Positions 1-11,972 of a stretch of 64,000 bases of DNA are shown here, in pieces. A model generated the notes under the pieces. That model was not told the origin of the DNA and did not search any database. It saw only the letters and a program-made list of their open reading frames with translations. Position numbers and translations under genes: made by a program. This stretch comes from Sciurus carolinensis (lineage: Eukaryota > Chordata > Mammalia > Rodentia > Sciuridae). Positions within the stretch are counted from its first letter, which is position 1. Each line of letters begins with the position of its first letter. Where the stretch lies: contig NC_062221.1 of NCBI RefSeq assembly GCF_902686445.1, positions 34,550,575 to 34,614,574 on the forward strand. The letters are read 5' to 3'.

Positions 1-944
1 AATAATCCTATAATTGTCTTTTTTTTTTCCTATAGCTCTAGATTGGTTTTAAATTATGGCTATACCAGTTTCCCAAATGAGTATGAGTTTTGTTTCTTTT
101 TCTGTCTTTATATACAACTCATCTAAGAAGAATTTTCAGCTTAGTAAAAGTTTGGTTGAGCTTACCTGTAGTTTCCTTGAGGTGAGGATCTAAGATTAGA
201 GTTGTTTCCATGGACACTTCAGGTCTATTCAAGTTTCCTATTGCATCTTCACCCATCTGCATTCGTGTGTATTTTCTCAGACATTTGTCCATTTCATTTA
301 ATTTTCAAATTTATGACCTTACAGTTTCACATATTTTTGCCACTTTTAATCATTTTTTCCATAATTTCATGCTGTTTAGAATTTTTCATTTTACAAAATA
401 ATTTCTCCAGTTTTCTACCTTCTTCTTAGTCTTGCTAACAGCTTAAACACGTTTTATTTCCTTATTTTAGTTAGTTGCAGTGCAGCATTTGACAGAGCTG
501 GTTGGTCACCGGTTCTTAAACCAGTTTTTTTCTTGGCTTCTACATAACATTAATATGGTCACTCATTTCTTTCTTGAACAGCACAGATCCTTCAAACTCT
601 GCATACTGATTCTCCATAGTGCTTGTTTCTTGACTCCTAATTTTGTCTTTCAGCAGTTTTTCTCTAAATGAACTTATTCAGTCCTACAGGTTAACAGATC
701 ACATAGGCAAAGAAAGTTAATGGATTTATATCTTCATTTCAAAATTCTACCCCAAAAATCAGATGTTTTAGTGAACTATTTTTCTTCATTGATAAATACA
801 ATTCTTCAATTAGTTATGATATTTATATTGTCCATATATAATGGATGATAGCACCATTCATTTAGTAGCTTAATTCTAAATGTTGGGTCTAAGTATTTAT
901 GTTTCCTTTTATAGCACCTCCATTCCAATATATCTGAATGTCAT
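1..944. other. Unassigned T-rich sequence
   Basis: No gene is visible. The strand is T-rich with scattered short open frames up to about 75 codons that have no composition bias or recognisable motif. The base skew resembles antisense L1, so a badly decayed L1 or HAL1 relic is possible, but I cannot align it by eye. Confidence 0.4.
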
Positions 945-1879
945 GAAATTGTTTTTTCATCATTTATTTATTTTTTATTAGTTCTTTGTAGTTATAGATA
1001 ATCCTTCCCTGTTCCCTCCTCTCTACTCTATTGATCTTTCTGCTATTTAGTTATTTTTTTTTAATTAGTGTCTTATGGGTGTGCATGATGGTTAGATTCA
1101 CCATGGAATATTCATATATGTACACAGGAAAGTTAGGTCAGATTCATTCTATTGTCCTTCCCCATTCTGTCCTTCCTCCTTTCCCTTCCTTTCTGTTTGT
1201 CTTCTTCACTGATCATTCTATTGTTTTTTAAAATCCCTCCTGCTTATTTTGGGTTAGCTTCTGGATATCAGAGAAAACATTTGAACTTTGATTTTTGGGA
1301 CTGGTTTATTTCATTTAGCATGATAGTCTCCAGTTCCATCCATTTACTGGCAAATGCCATAAAGTCATTCTTCTTTATGGCTGAGTAATACTCCATCATA
1401 TATATATACCACATGTTCCATCCATTCATCTATCAAAGGGCACCTAGGTTGGTTTCATATCTTAGTTATTGTGAATTGTGCAGCTATAAACATTGATGTG
1501 AATATGTTACTGTAGTATGCTGATTTAAATCTTTTGGATAAATACACTCAGGAATAGGATAACTGGGTCATTTGGTGGTTCCATTCTTAGTTTTTTGAGG
1601 AATCTCCATACTGCTTTCCAGAATGGCTGTACTAATTTACAGTCTCACTAACAATGTGTGAGTGTACCTTTTACCCAAAATTCTTACCAACATTTATCTT
1701 TACTTGTATTCTTATTAATTGCCATTCTGATTAGAGTGAGATGAAATACTGATGTAGTTTTAATTTGCATTTCTCTAATTGCTAGAACTGTTGAACATTT
1801 TTCATATTTGGTGACCATTTGTATTTTTCTTTTGAGAAGTGTTGCTTTAGTTTCTTTGCCCATTTATTGATAGGGCTAT

Positions 1880-1882
<3 letters not shown>
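945..1882 (-). mobile_element. L1 LINE, 3' part (ORF2 end and 3'UTR), part 1
   Basis: Read on the minus strand this is the 3' end of an L1. The 3'UTR lies at about 945-1250 and the distal ORF2 region follows to 1882. The reverse complement near 1375-1410 gives the familiar ORF2 stretch specifying a tyrosine-rich IYTM..YYSA-like segment just before the stop. The frame is broken by substitutions and indels. The same L1 resumes at 2113 after a SINE insertion. The element lacks everything upstream of the ORF2 C-terminal region, so it is a 5'-truncated, dead copy. Confidence 0.85.
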
Positions 1883-1918
<36 letters not shown>

Positions 1919-1922
1919 TATC
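1877..1922. repeat. (TTTA)n microsatellite
   Basis: About eleven tandem TTTA/TATT units. They form the tail of the adjacent minus-strand SINE, whose A-rich end has expanded into a tetranucleotide repeat. Confidence 0.9.
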
Positions 1923-2112
1923 AGGGATTTGAACCCAAGGGCACTTAACCACTGACCACATTCACAATCCTTTTTATTCTTTATTTTGAGATATGGTCTC
2001 ACTAGGTCCTTACAGCATCACTAAATTGCTGAGGCTATTTTTGAACTGGTGATCCTCCTGCCTCAGTCTCCCCAGCCACTGGGATTACAGGCACAAACCA
2101 CCACACCTGACT
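1883..2112 (-). mobile_element. B1-dID (MEN) composite SINE inside L1
   Basis: The minus strand contains a B1-like half (the reverse complement near 2040-2105 has the GGATTACAGG-type signature of 7SL-derived SINEs) followed by an ID-like half near 1920-1970 and a TTTA-rich tail. The copy interrupts one continuous L1. Flanking GGGCTATTTA (1873-1882) and GGGTTATTTA (2113-2122) are the probable target-site duplication with one change. It is therefore younger than the L1. Confidence 0.9.
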
Positions 2113-2660
2113 GGGTTATTTATTTTTTGTTATAAAGTGTTTTGAGTTCTTCGTATATCCTGGATATTAATGCCCTATTTGAGGCACAGGTTACAAAGAT
2201 TTTTCTCCCATTCTCTAGGTTCTCTCTTTATGCTTTTATTTCCTTTGCTGTGATGCCATACCACTTATTGATTTTTGATTTTACTTCTCACGCTTTAGTA
2301 GTCTTGTTCTGGAAGTCAGTTCCTGAGTCAATACGTTGGAATGCTGCACCTACGTTTTCTTTTAATATGTGCAGGGTTTCTGGTCTAATTTCTAGGTCTT
2401 TGATCCACTTTAAGTTTCTGCAGTGTGAGATACAGGGGTTAAATTTCATTCTACTACATATGTGGATTTGAAGTTTCCCAGCATCATTTGTTAAAAAGAC
2501 TTTCTTTGCTCTGGTGTTTATTTTTGGCACCTTTGTCTAGTATCAAATAACTGTATTTATGGTTGTTTGTCATACTGTCTTTAATTGGTTCTATTAGTCT
2601 TCATGCTTCTTCTGGTGCCAGTACCATGCTGCTTTTGTTGCTATAGCTCTGTAGTGAAAG
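2113..2660 (-). mobile_element. L1 LINE, ORF2 C-terminal region, part 2
   Basis: This continues the L1 that begins at 945. The minus strand at 2530-2288 keeps an 80-codon open stretch resembling the ORF2p C-terminal domain, with a WIKDLEIRPETLHILKEN-type motif. Similarity ends near 2660 where the L1 is 5'-truncated. No functional protein is possible. Confidence 0.85.
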
Positions 2661-2705
2661 AATCAATTTAAGAACAGAGTAAACTAAATTCAGGAAAATT
2701 ATCTC

Positions 2706-2788
2706 ATTTTTTGCAGTTCTGGTGATTGAACCTAGGGCTTCACACATGTTAATGAAGTGATTTACCATTTAGCCACATCCCCTGTCCA
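2706..2788 (-). mobile_element. ID SINE (tRNA-like), minus strand
   Basis: The reverse complement reads as an ID element: GGGGATGTGGCT start, a degraded A box, a B box of GGTTCAATCAC type, then an A-rich end. It has no B1 half. ID SINEs derive from a tRNA (alanine-like) and are moved by L1. This copy is diverged. Confidence 0.8.
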
Positions 2789-3709
2789 AGCAAACATAAT
2801 AATTTTATTTTAATCAGTTAATGATCCTTTTGCACATGTTATAAGAAGAAAATTAGACAAAAGAGTAAGATCTTCTTGGCACTATCACACACATGTAGTT
2901 ATATAAGAATAATACAATCAGTAAACATTAATATAGTTAAAATACATCAAATGCCTTCAGTGCCTTCATTTTAATCTGCATTTCCTATGGTATTTATATA
3001 GTATGGACTATTGCATACAGTAAATATAAATGAATAAATGAATTAAAGTCAATTGGAAGAGGAGCACGTTGGGTTATATTAGAGTCATTACTAAATAAAA
3101 TATTGAAGATAGAGTGAATGCAGAATTTATTTGAAATGTTTTCAAAAACTTTGCTTGATAGTCAGGATAAGAGAGTAAAAAAAAGGAAAGTCCTAGCTAA
3201 TTAATATGTATGGAATGTGATTTCTCACAATTTATCCAATATCAGGCCTCTGTTTAGGCATGTATGAAATAACCATTGCTTCAATCTGTGAGAAGCACAG
3301 AACTACAATCTAAGAAACCATCTGTCTATAATTGCTTTACTCATAAAAACCCTTGATTAATTTTATACATTTTCAGACATGCCTGGTTAAATGGGCAGGA
3401 GTATTTTGTTTTCTAGTTTCCTATTATTCAAATATGGAAAGGACTAGCTAAAAGTGAAGAGCATCTAAGAATATTATAAATATAGCTGGGTTTTTTTGTT
3501 TTTTATGTTTTTTGTGTTTGTGTTGCTTGCTTGTATTTTTAGTTTTAAAAGTTTGGAAGGATATAAACTATACCAAGACTTCTCTAGCACGCAGGATAAA
3601 AGCCACGATGACCTGGCCAAAACTGTTATTATTTTTTAGTAACGTAATCCCAAATTTTTCTTGGTATCTGTCATAGGCTTCAGCTCAGGTGGGTATCAAA
3701 TATAGCTAT
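2789..3709. other. Unassigned AT-rich DNA
   Basis: No gene, RNA or clear repeat is seen. It includes a T-rich run at 3487-3540. Probably unique intergenic sequence. Confidence 0.5.
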
Positions 3710-3723
3710 AAAAGTGAATCATG

Positions 3724-3939
3724 GCCTGGTATGGTGGTGCACACTTGTAAGCCCAGTAATTTGAGAGTCTGAGTCAAAGGGATTACAAATTCAAAGCCAG
3801 TCTCAGCAATTTAGCAAGTCCATAAGCAATGAAACATGACTCTGTCTCAAAATTAAAAAACAGAAAAATAGCTGGGGATGTGGCTCAGTAGTTAAATACC
3901 CCTGGGTTCAATCCCCAATACCAGAAAAAAGAAAAAAAG
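3724..3939 (+). mobile_element. B1-dID (MEN) composite SINE with 14-bp TSD
   Basis: The B1-like half (3724-3855) ends in TGTCTCAAAATT and an A-rich linker. The ID half follows (GCTGGGGATGTGGCTCAGT at about 3871) with the B box GGGTTCAATCC near 3904, then an A/G-rich tail. It is flanked by a perfect 14-bp direct repeat AAAAGTGAATCATG at 3710-3723 and 3940-3953, the mark of L1-mediated insertion. Confidence 0.95.
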
Positions 3940-3953
3940 AAAAGTGAATCATG

Positions 3954-4135
3954 ACTGGAGAAACACAAATGTCACTCTCGTCCTTTTGCCACTGATCTGT
4001 TTAGAAATGGGTGTGCATCAAAGTATTGGTTAACTCTTTAATGTTTAATCATTTTCATATACAAACATTAATTATTATGAATGTCTTTAATAGCTAAGTG
4101 TATTTTAGTTGAGATTTTCTGTTATTTGCAAGTAA
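3954..4135. other. Unassigned AT-rich DNA
   Basis: Nothing recognisable. Confidence 0.5.
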
Positions 4136-4490
4136 TTATTTTATTATTAGTTCATTTCAGTTATACATAATATTTGTCTTTAGTTTGACAATTATACAAG
4201 AATGGAATATAGTTTGCTCAAATTCAGTGCCAGTATTTCCCCTTTTTTATCATCTCCTTCCCCTGTTCCCTTACCTGTACTGTACTGATTTTTTTTTCCA
4301 TTTTTATTTTGTTTTTTAAATTAGTGCCTTGTGGATACACAGGAAGGGGAGTTTCATGTGGTATTTTCATATTTGTGCATAGGAAAGTTAGGTCATATTT
4401 ATTTCACCATTCTTCCATTTTTCCATCCTTTCTCCCTCCCCTCAAAACTCCCTTCCTATACTACATTGATTTCTCTTCTTGTTGGAGAAT
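4136..4490 (-). mobile_element. L1 LINE 3'UTR fragment
   Basis: The minus strand resembles the 3'UTR of the L1 copies at 945 and 38764: T-rich start, the CATAGGAAAGTTAGGTCA-like block at 4378-4396 shared with 1125-1141, and a pyrimidine-rich stretch at 4400-4460. Only the 3' end is present. Confidence 0.75.
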
Positions 4491-5688
4491 AATTCTTAAT
4501 TAGTGAACTAGAATTGTGATTTGATAACACAAGAAAAAAAAATTCTGCAAAAATGATATTTACTTAGAAAAGGTGAAGGGCAATAGAATGACCTCCAAAA
4601 TGCGCATAATATGAAAATAATCTTCCTAAAATCTTTCATTCTATCATTTCTTTCATAGAAAGCCTAATGTAACTTGTATGACTCATTTCAGAAAACCCGA
4701 ATATTATAATTTAAAAATTGGATACCCTGATCATTAAGCAAAACTGTTATTTGGTTGGTTTTGCCAAGTTACATTATTCAGCCAGGTCAAAATGAAGTGA
4801 AACAGCACAAATAGATCATGATGAATAAGAGAAATAGACCACTGGGGCATGACATTAAATGTATCCTCAAGTAGCAACTCAAAGAGCAAAGGCAACCTAA
4901 GAGTTATGGAGAACTGGAGAGGCAGTAAAAGATGCAAAGACCATCACAAACATGGTCAAGTCATTTTCCCTTTCCATAAGGCACTTCTGTTTGACAAATG
5001 ACTGAGCACATTTAGAATTCTTCCTCAAATATTCTGATTCTTTTTGTATTTTTCAGCCTTCTAATAAGCTTTTTATGCAAAGTCATTATTCAAGAAAATT
5101 CATGAATTTTAAATTTATTAAAGACTTTCACATAATCTAGGTTAAGGATATTAACTGCTGTTTTAATGAGTAAAGGTGAATTTTAAAGGCAAATATTTTC
5201 ATTTGATGACAATATTTCTGGAGCTAGTGAACTAATATTTAAACTTTATTTTTATTTTATAAATAATGTTGCATTTCATACATAGACTGAATCAACCACA
5301 ATAATGTATCTTATTGTAGTTGATTTTACTTGTAATACCAATAGTAAATGAATATTTCTAGTATTTAACATTAACAGAGAGAGATGTTAAGGATTTTGAC
5401 CTCTTTTTTCTGTGTACTTTCATTTGAAAGTCTAATGTGTGTTGGCACAAAGGATGGAAAAGGCACTCACAGTTAATGTAAATCAAATCTTTGATCCAAT
5501 ACAAAGTTAGCCTTTTAATTTCAAAACTCTGAAAAATGGTAAATATGGCACTGAAAAAGTTTGTATCAAACACACGCAAATGTCTCATGTATAAAAATAT
5601 AACTTGATTTTGATGACCAGAACATCATAAACTAACTAATAAATGGGTTGATGTGATCACTCTAATGTAGAATGCAGAAATTAGGAAG
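4491..5688. other. Unassigned AT-rich DNA
   Basis: No coding signature or repeat family that I can name. Open frames (for example on the minus strand at 4734-4937 and 5358-5588) are short and without homology. Confidence 0.5.
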
Positions 5689-5879
5689 TAGCTGGGTACG
5701 GTAACGTACACCTGTAATCCCAACTCAGATCGGGAGTTCAAAGACAGTCACAGCAAGGTAGCAAGGCCCTAAACAACTCAGTGAGACCCTGTCTCTAAAT
5801 AAATACAGAAAAGGACTACGGATGTGGCTCAGTGGTTGAGTGCCCCAGCGTTCCATCCCTGATACCTCCTCACAAAAAA
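5689..5879 (+). mobile_element. B1-dID (MEN) composite SINE
   Basis: B1 half with CCTGTAATCCCAAC near 5710 and GAGACCCTGTCTCTAAATA near 5782, then an ID half GGATGTGGCTCAGTGGTT at 5819 with a weakened B box. It ends in a short A run. There is an internal deletion in the B1 half compared with other copies, and no clean TSD is visible. Confidence 0.9.
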
Positions 5880-6419
5880 AGTAATCATCACACACACATT
5901 TTTATGTGTATGTATTTTGTCAATTTTTTGCCAAATAAAGGCAGTTATTATGTTTACATTTATAGTCTCTTGATTCATTTGAATTACATCAATTATCAGA
6001 GGATAAAGTAGACCAACTGTAGACCCTAACAGAGAGATATTGGAATTCTCACATTCACAAAAAACCATGAGACCTGATCTTGTTCTATCTGATGATAAGA
6101 GGGGGAGAGGTGGAAATGAGAATCTTTCAAGCCTGATACATGGGAGCACTACTTTCTCAGCAAAAGAGGGTAGTTTGGAAAGATAGTTTCATTTATAACA
6201 TATAAAAATGTAAATGTGTCTCTGTCAAGGGACTTAGTTTAAAAATAATGCAATTTTCTGTGAAAAATTGAAAATCAAAGACTGTGCAACTATATTTGAC
6301 AGATATTTTCTAACTTGAAGATTAATTTGAATCATATTTCAAATCTGAAGAAAGTTTGAGAAGCAAATGTAAAATTCAATGTTAATAATATCCTAAAATA
6401 AAGATATTGAAGGCGACCT
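5880..6419. other. Unassigned AT-rich DNA
   Basis: Begins with a short CA tract (5889-5898). A 106-codon open frame on the minus strand (5829-6149) runs into the SINE and has no recognisable domain, so I do not call it a gene. Confidence 0.5.
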
Positions 6420-6424
6420 GCGAT

Positions 6425-6590
6425 ATTGATATGTAAATACACATGTACATGTATATAAACATAAACAAATTATATTAATTTATATTTATATATGTTTTAT
6501 GTACATTTCTACACTATATATAGAGAGTCGTTCATATATGTGTATGGTTGTGTGTGCATGTGTGTGTTATGTAATACACATATATTTGAC
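6425..6590. repeat. AT/TG-rich low-complexity tract
   Basis: Alternating purine-pyrimidine sequence: TATA, ACATGTACATG and TGTGTGCATGTGTGTG blocks. It is a degenerate dinucleotide microsatellite. Confidence 0.8.
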
Positions 6591-7639
6591 CTACAGATTA
6601 ATTTGCCTGTTAGATGGACATAGAATGCAGGGAATGAGCAAGAGTTCCACAATATGGTAGGTGAATTGACTCCTGAGTGTTCATTCAACCTTTCCCTTTC
6701 ATACTATTATATTATTGGAATTGATGTACAGATTATTTAAATAGTGGCCTATTCTCACTAATTGGAATATGACAGATGGTAATTTTGAAAATTTTTTTTG
6801 TGATGTAGTTTATCAGGCTTTCTACCAAAGTGTTAAATTTATAGATTACAAATGAGTTTCTTCTTTCTTCTGGAAAAATGTAGTACTGAAACATACTGAC
6901 CTTCAGGTCATGCATCAAAACTGTGACAGGTAAAGTAGTCTCTAGTGTACCCTTCCAGTAAAATTTATTTTTCAGAAATGGTAGGATAATTAATTTATAA
7001 AATACCTCATATTACAAATGATTTAGAATTTTTAATATTTCCATATGATATTTTCATTTTTAGTATTGTGTTTTTATCTATGTTTCATCAAACTAATTAA
7101 CATAAGCATTACTTCACAAATTCTTATTTTGTGGTAAGGATTTTAAATATCTGTTGTTTAGCAATTTTGATATACACAGTATTCTACTATTTACTGAGAT
7201 ATACATAGTATTCTACTATTTACTATTTACAAATTTACTTTGTGCAGTGTAATAGATTATTACAAAGGCTAATTTTCAAACTACGAGTGATAACAACAGT
7301 CAGATGGACATGCATAGAAAAGGAATACCTTGCATGTTTTTTAGGGGAATGCAGACTTGGGGAAGTATTATTGTAGATCCTCAGAAGATGAAAAAGATAA
7401 CTCCTTGATGATATTGTTATTTACTGAAAACAAGAGTATTCACCTATGAAATTCTAAAACCTATAGATAGAATAAACAAGAATTATGGAATCATTCTTCT
7501 TTACCTTATTAAAGAAACAGTTTTCTTATAATGATGTGGTATGTGGTCATAGACTAGTTCTTCTGAAATTAGAATTAAAACAAGAAGTCCTATAAAGCAA
7601 GATATATAAAGCAGTTGTTTTCAGTCATCAGCCACCAGG
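6591..7639. other. Unassigned AT-rich DNA
   Basis: No gene is visible. It contains one short tandem duplication at 7169-7225. Confidence 0.5.
7169..7225. repeat. Two-unit tandem duplication (29 bp)
   Basis: The unit starting GATATACACAGTATTCTACT at 7169-7197 repeats at 7198-7225 with one C-to-T change (GATATACATAGTATTCTACT). It looks like a local slippage duplication. Confidence 0.9.
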
Positions 7640-8300
7640 AAATTGACTATGAAAGACAGTGGTTCCTAAGAGGGGAGACATTCATGAAAGAGTTCCATGT
7701 CTGCCCCAGTTTGCTACCTAAGGTCAATACTGACAGCTGGGTAGGAGGTTAGAGTCAGACAGATCTTATGAGTTCTGTTCAGAAATACACGCAGGGACCA
7801 AAACTTGGGGCTACAAAAGTAGCTGGGATCTGAGAACCTGAAACGGAATCAAGAAGGTGAGGGACAGAAATCTGTGGTCCTTTGATTTACACCTGATCTG
7901 AATATTTGTTGCAGAGGTGAGAAACTACCTAGAGTTTTTTTCAAAAAGTTAATATGGGATTGAGTGGAATAGAGCACTGGAAGTAAAGTGGTGTTGAGTG
8001 CAGCCCAGTCTGATGAGATAGTGGAACCATAATATTATAGAAATAAGAACTAATACAGAGTTTGAGTGTAGATGACAATCAAGTTAGATGGATTGAAAAA
8101 CAAACTGGGCTTTACGCAGATCTGCCCAAACAAAGCAAAGATCCAAACCTACTCAATTCCAAAGTGACTAGTGAATAATTGACCTTTATGCTGAAACAAA
8201 AATTCGTACTACTTAGATAAATGTAACAAAATCTATGCAATTGAAATCCAAATTCGGAAAAAAAACAAAAAAACTAAAAGATTACTTTAGTGGATAATAA
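7640..8300. other. Unassigned block, GC-richer than surroundings
   Basis: The base composition is visibly less AT-rich than the flanks and A-biased on the plus strand. There is no long open frame and no splice-like exon pattern I would trust. The end (about 8270) is A-rich. It may be an internal part of an old LINE or ERV, but I cannot name it. Confidence 0.4.
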
Positions 8301-9006
8301 CAATTTTTATTCCAAAGCCAACAAAAACATAACCAGCATATACACCCAAAACTACAGAAACAAGATTTGTAACTTTTGAAAAGACAGAATGCTGATCTCT
8401 TATAAATGAAGATAAGTAAAAATCACCAGTGCTATAAAATTACAAATAATAATAGCAATAATAAAAAAATTTGTTTTAACATTCTAAACCTATTAAAAAT
8501 ATAACTTAAAAAAGGCAAAAATGAATGTAGACATTTTGTTTGTTCATATTATTATAATTCTTTGGCATACAAATATATATTTTTGCTTGTGTATAGTGTT
8601 TGTGTAACCAATTGTGTTGTAAAGATTTACAGAAGAAATGAAAAAATATTTATTTCAGAAATTCTAGAAATAATTTTGCATTATTCAAGGGGATTTCTTA
8701 TTTATATTTATGCTTAAGATCTGATGAAATGATTATGTCAGGGTGTATCTTGGTGTTGCATATAACTAAAAAGAATAAAAAATAATAAAATTTCCAAAAA
8801 AGCTTAAATAATAAAATATGAAGATAAAAAAGATCTGACAATAATTCTTACTATTTGCATTTTAAAAATAGTCTATGGCATGATATATTCATTTGTTGGA
8901 TCATGCTGATGATTTCATAGATGCATATTGTCCAAACTTAAAAATTATATACTTTAAGCATGTACAGTTTGTCATGCATGCATTATATCTCAATAAAACT
9001 GAGAAT

Positions 9007-9039
9007 GCACACACACACACATACACACATACACATATA
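9007..9039. repeat. (CA)n microsatellite
   Basis: CA units interrupted by TACA, ending in ACATATAAAT. Confidence 0.9.
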
Positions 9040-10376
9040 AATTAAAATTGAGAGACAAGGGAAAATGTTGCAAAATTCCATGTAACTTTTGGTATTGTAG
9101 TGACAATAATACCAAAGACAATGACAGCAAGAATATTTGAACACGAGAAAAAACAACCCAAAAGAATAATTCTTTACAGAGTAATCACAGTGGTATTCAT
9201 ATAATAGTAATAGAAATATCTCATTTTTAAAATATCTTTTCATGTGCCCTTGTTGATATATCTAGTATATATAACATAAATTCTCCTATAGTAATGCTAA
9301 ATCACTTAAACTTTTCCCAGTTGATTATTTAAGCTTACACTCTCTTAGTCTTTCAGTAATCTATTTAAAAAAGAAATTCAACAAGATAAGCTCTTGCATA
9401 TGACGTTTTTTCATGATGATTATATCTCTGCAAAAAAACTTAAACCCTAATTGCATGCTTAACATTTTCAAGAAATAGTAGCTTAGTGTATAATCTGTAA
9501 ATCACTATGGTTGTTAAAAAACATTTGTGATTCTGATACTGTTCTTGGGATCACTTGCAATAATCTTGACATTCATTCAACACTTTAAACACCATTCTTG
9601 TAAGTGTTGAGCAATTCAGAACACAGGTAAATAAAAGAAAAGTAGGCATCTAAATTTTTTAACAGATTGAATTATAGTTCTACAGATATATAGGTATCTT
9701 AACACCTTTCAATTTGGGTATTCTTTTTTTAAAAAAATTATTTTTAAGAGGAGTGAGACTTTTTATTTTTGTTTGTCTTATTTTAACTGTAAAAAAATTA
9801 ATGAAATAATTTCCACTTCTGAAATAGTCATTAAGTGAGCAAAGTTATCATATAATTTATGCCAATAAATCCCTGATTAATCTTGTAAACATAATCATAT
9901 GCTAAGAAATTTTGGATTTCTTTTGTATTTATTGTTCTTATTTTGAAAATTATATAAAGTCTATACAAATTCTACATAAAACACTTTCACAATCAGCTAA
10001 CCAAATTATTTTTTCTTAGCCAATATACTTTAAAATCTTTAGTGATATACTTTTCAATTTCAACTACTATAATTTTCTCTCTTAATTTCTAATGAGTCAT
10101 ACAATCACCTCTAATGACCTGTTCACATTTTTAAATTATCAAGCATTTTTTCTCTCACCTCCTATATTAATATTTTAGTCAATTCCTCCACTAGTTCTTT
10201 TAATTATTAACTTTTCATATAACAATATATTTAAAACTCCAAGCAAACATTATGAGCTAACTACTCTGCAAATTGTACACTGCTTAAGTAAGCAGAGGTT
10301 GTTTTATTCTGTTGACATGGCACAGACAGAAGTATTGAAATTGTTCTAAACTAACTTTTGAAGCTCTGAGCATAGC

Positions 10377-10393
10377 AAAAAAAAAAAAAAAAA
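10377..10393. repeat. Poly(A) tract
   Basis: About 16 consecutive A residues with no recognisable retroelement body upstream. Confidence 0.9.
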
Positions 10394-10797
10394 TTCATTT
10401 ACATCCCCAAATGTGAAAACATTTGTACAATTGTTGTATATTTAAAACATCAAATTATTGCAAAACATGCAGAAATAAATGGAATTTTTAAAAATTCCCA
10501 TACACTACTGGAATTTCAGACCAATATATCTACAAAAAGGGAAGAAAAATAAGCATATACCTTCACTTTCCAAAATAGTAGCAACTAGGTACATGTGGCT
10601 AGTGAATACTTAGGAGCGTTGTTCTGTAGAAACTCTTTCATTTTATTTTAATCGATTAAATTTAAATTAAAGTGTTCATGTATTAGAAAAATTAAAAACA
10701 ACCTGAAAATTATTTATACATATTTATATTTCTTCAGCAACACATTTTATAACATGTAATTACATGTAAATTTCCAAAAAAAAGGAATTTCTGAAGT

Positions 10798-10860
10798 TAC
10801 ACACACATAATTGTATACACACACATGCACACTTGAAATACATACGCTCACACATATATA
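10798..10860. repeat. Degenerate (CA)n tract
   Basis: Interrupted ACACACAC and CACACATGCACAC blocks over about 60 bp. Confidence 0.8.
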
Positions 10861-11549
10861 TTGGGAGGTAGTGAGCTAGAGATATGGAGAACGCAAAAAA
10901 GAATTACATATTTTTGTTTTAAGTGAAAATTCAATTCATTTTGTATTTAGCCTTAGAAATTAGGCATAGCACCTGACTTTAATTCAAAATTATTTAAATC
11001 GCATGCAACCAGAAGACAGTAATTATCAAATCAATATTATAAACAAGACCAGTTGTCCTAGGGATTTCATGAAGTTGAAACAAGGGACGTTTCTCTGAGG
11101 AAATAATTTAAAAGTATAAACTGATAAAGTGTATGCAAATTCAGGTTTATGTCTGAAACAATGCTCAATATGTAAAATAAAGGAAAAGTGCAGTATTTGT
11201 AGCGTTTGAGACTTTGAAATATTAGGAAAATTCTAAGGGAAAAAAATCTTACTTTTCATATTGTACAAAAAGAGATAACGTTATCAACTCATTACCTGGG
11301 CCTCTCCCAAATCTTGGGATGAGGCTTGTGTAAGCCTAAAGTCTAAATTCACCACAATGTGCAATTAATGAGATAACTTTCCCTCCTACATTGTCATCTT
11401 TAATAATTTTTCACAATTATATAAATTATAGTTCTCAAGTCATAATCTTCAACCAAACAAAAATGTTATTTTTGAACAGAATAAGCTAGTCGTTCTTTAT
11501 CTCTTTAATTAGAATTGTAAGCAAATGTGACAAAGAAATTGTTTTACTG

Positions 11550-11972
11550 TGTTCATCAGCTTTTTATTACTATAAAAACAGTACCTGAGGTATGTTGCTT
11601 ATGAAAAAGAGGCATACTTCCCTCACTGTTTTGGAGCTTCCAGGACATATGACCTATATCAGCTCAGTTCTGATGAAGGCCCTGTAGGATGTGTCACAAT
11701 ACGGAGGAGAGCGATGATGGAAGCAATGAGGAAGCCAGTGAGGGAGGGAGATCTGAATGGGGCCAGGCTCAGGCTTTCCCAACAAACCTCCCATGAGAAT
11801 TACCAGGTGGTTACAGAAACACTGTCTTATTCCCTTTCCAGGCCAGTACCCTTATTCACGTAGGACCAGCTACTAGGCTCCACCTGTTGAGGTCCCAATC
11901 ACCTCAACATCCTCAGGACCAAACCTCCATTGTACTAACTTTAGGGGTTCATTCAACATCCAAACCATAGCA
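11550..11972 (-). mobile_element. ERVL-MaLR-type LTR (THE1/MST-like)
   Basis: On the minus strand this begins TGCTATGGTTTGGATGTTGA (from 11972 downward) and ends with sequence specifying the usual GCTGATGAACA-like terminus near 11550. Both ends and the middle (two purine-rich blocks) follow the MaLR LTR pattern seen in the MST and THE1 groups. It is a solo LTR. The MaLR group is non-autonomous, and no internal region flanks it. Confidence 0.7.

Larger units (their letters stand above)
8301..11545. other. Unassigned AT-rich DNA
   Basis: More than 3 kb without a recognisable gene or interspersed repeat, apart from simple repeats at 9007, 10377 and 10798. Probably single-copy intergenic or intronic DNA. 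Confidence 0.5.

Noticed and set aside
5829..6149. 106-codon minus-strand frame
   Set aside because: Its end runs into a B1-dID SINE and the rest lacks any motif. Length is compatible with chance.
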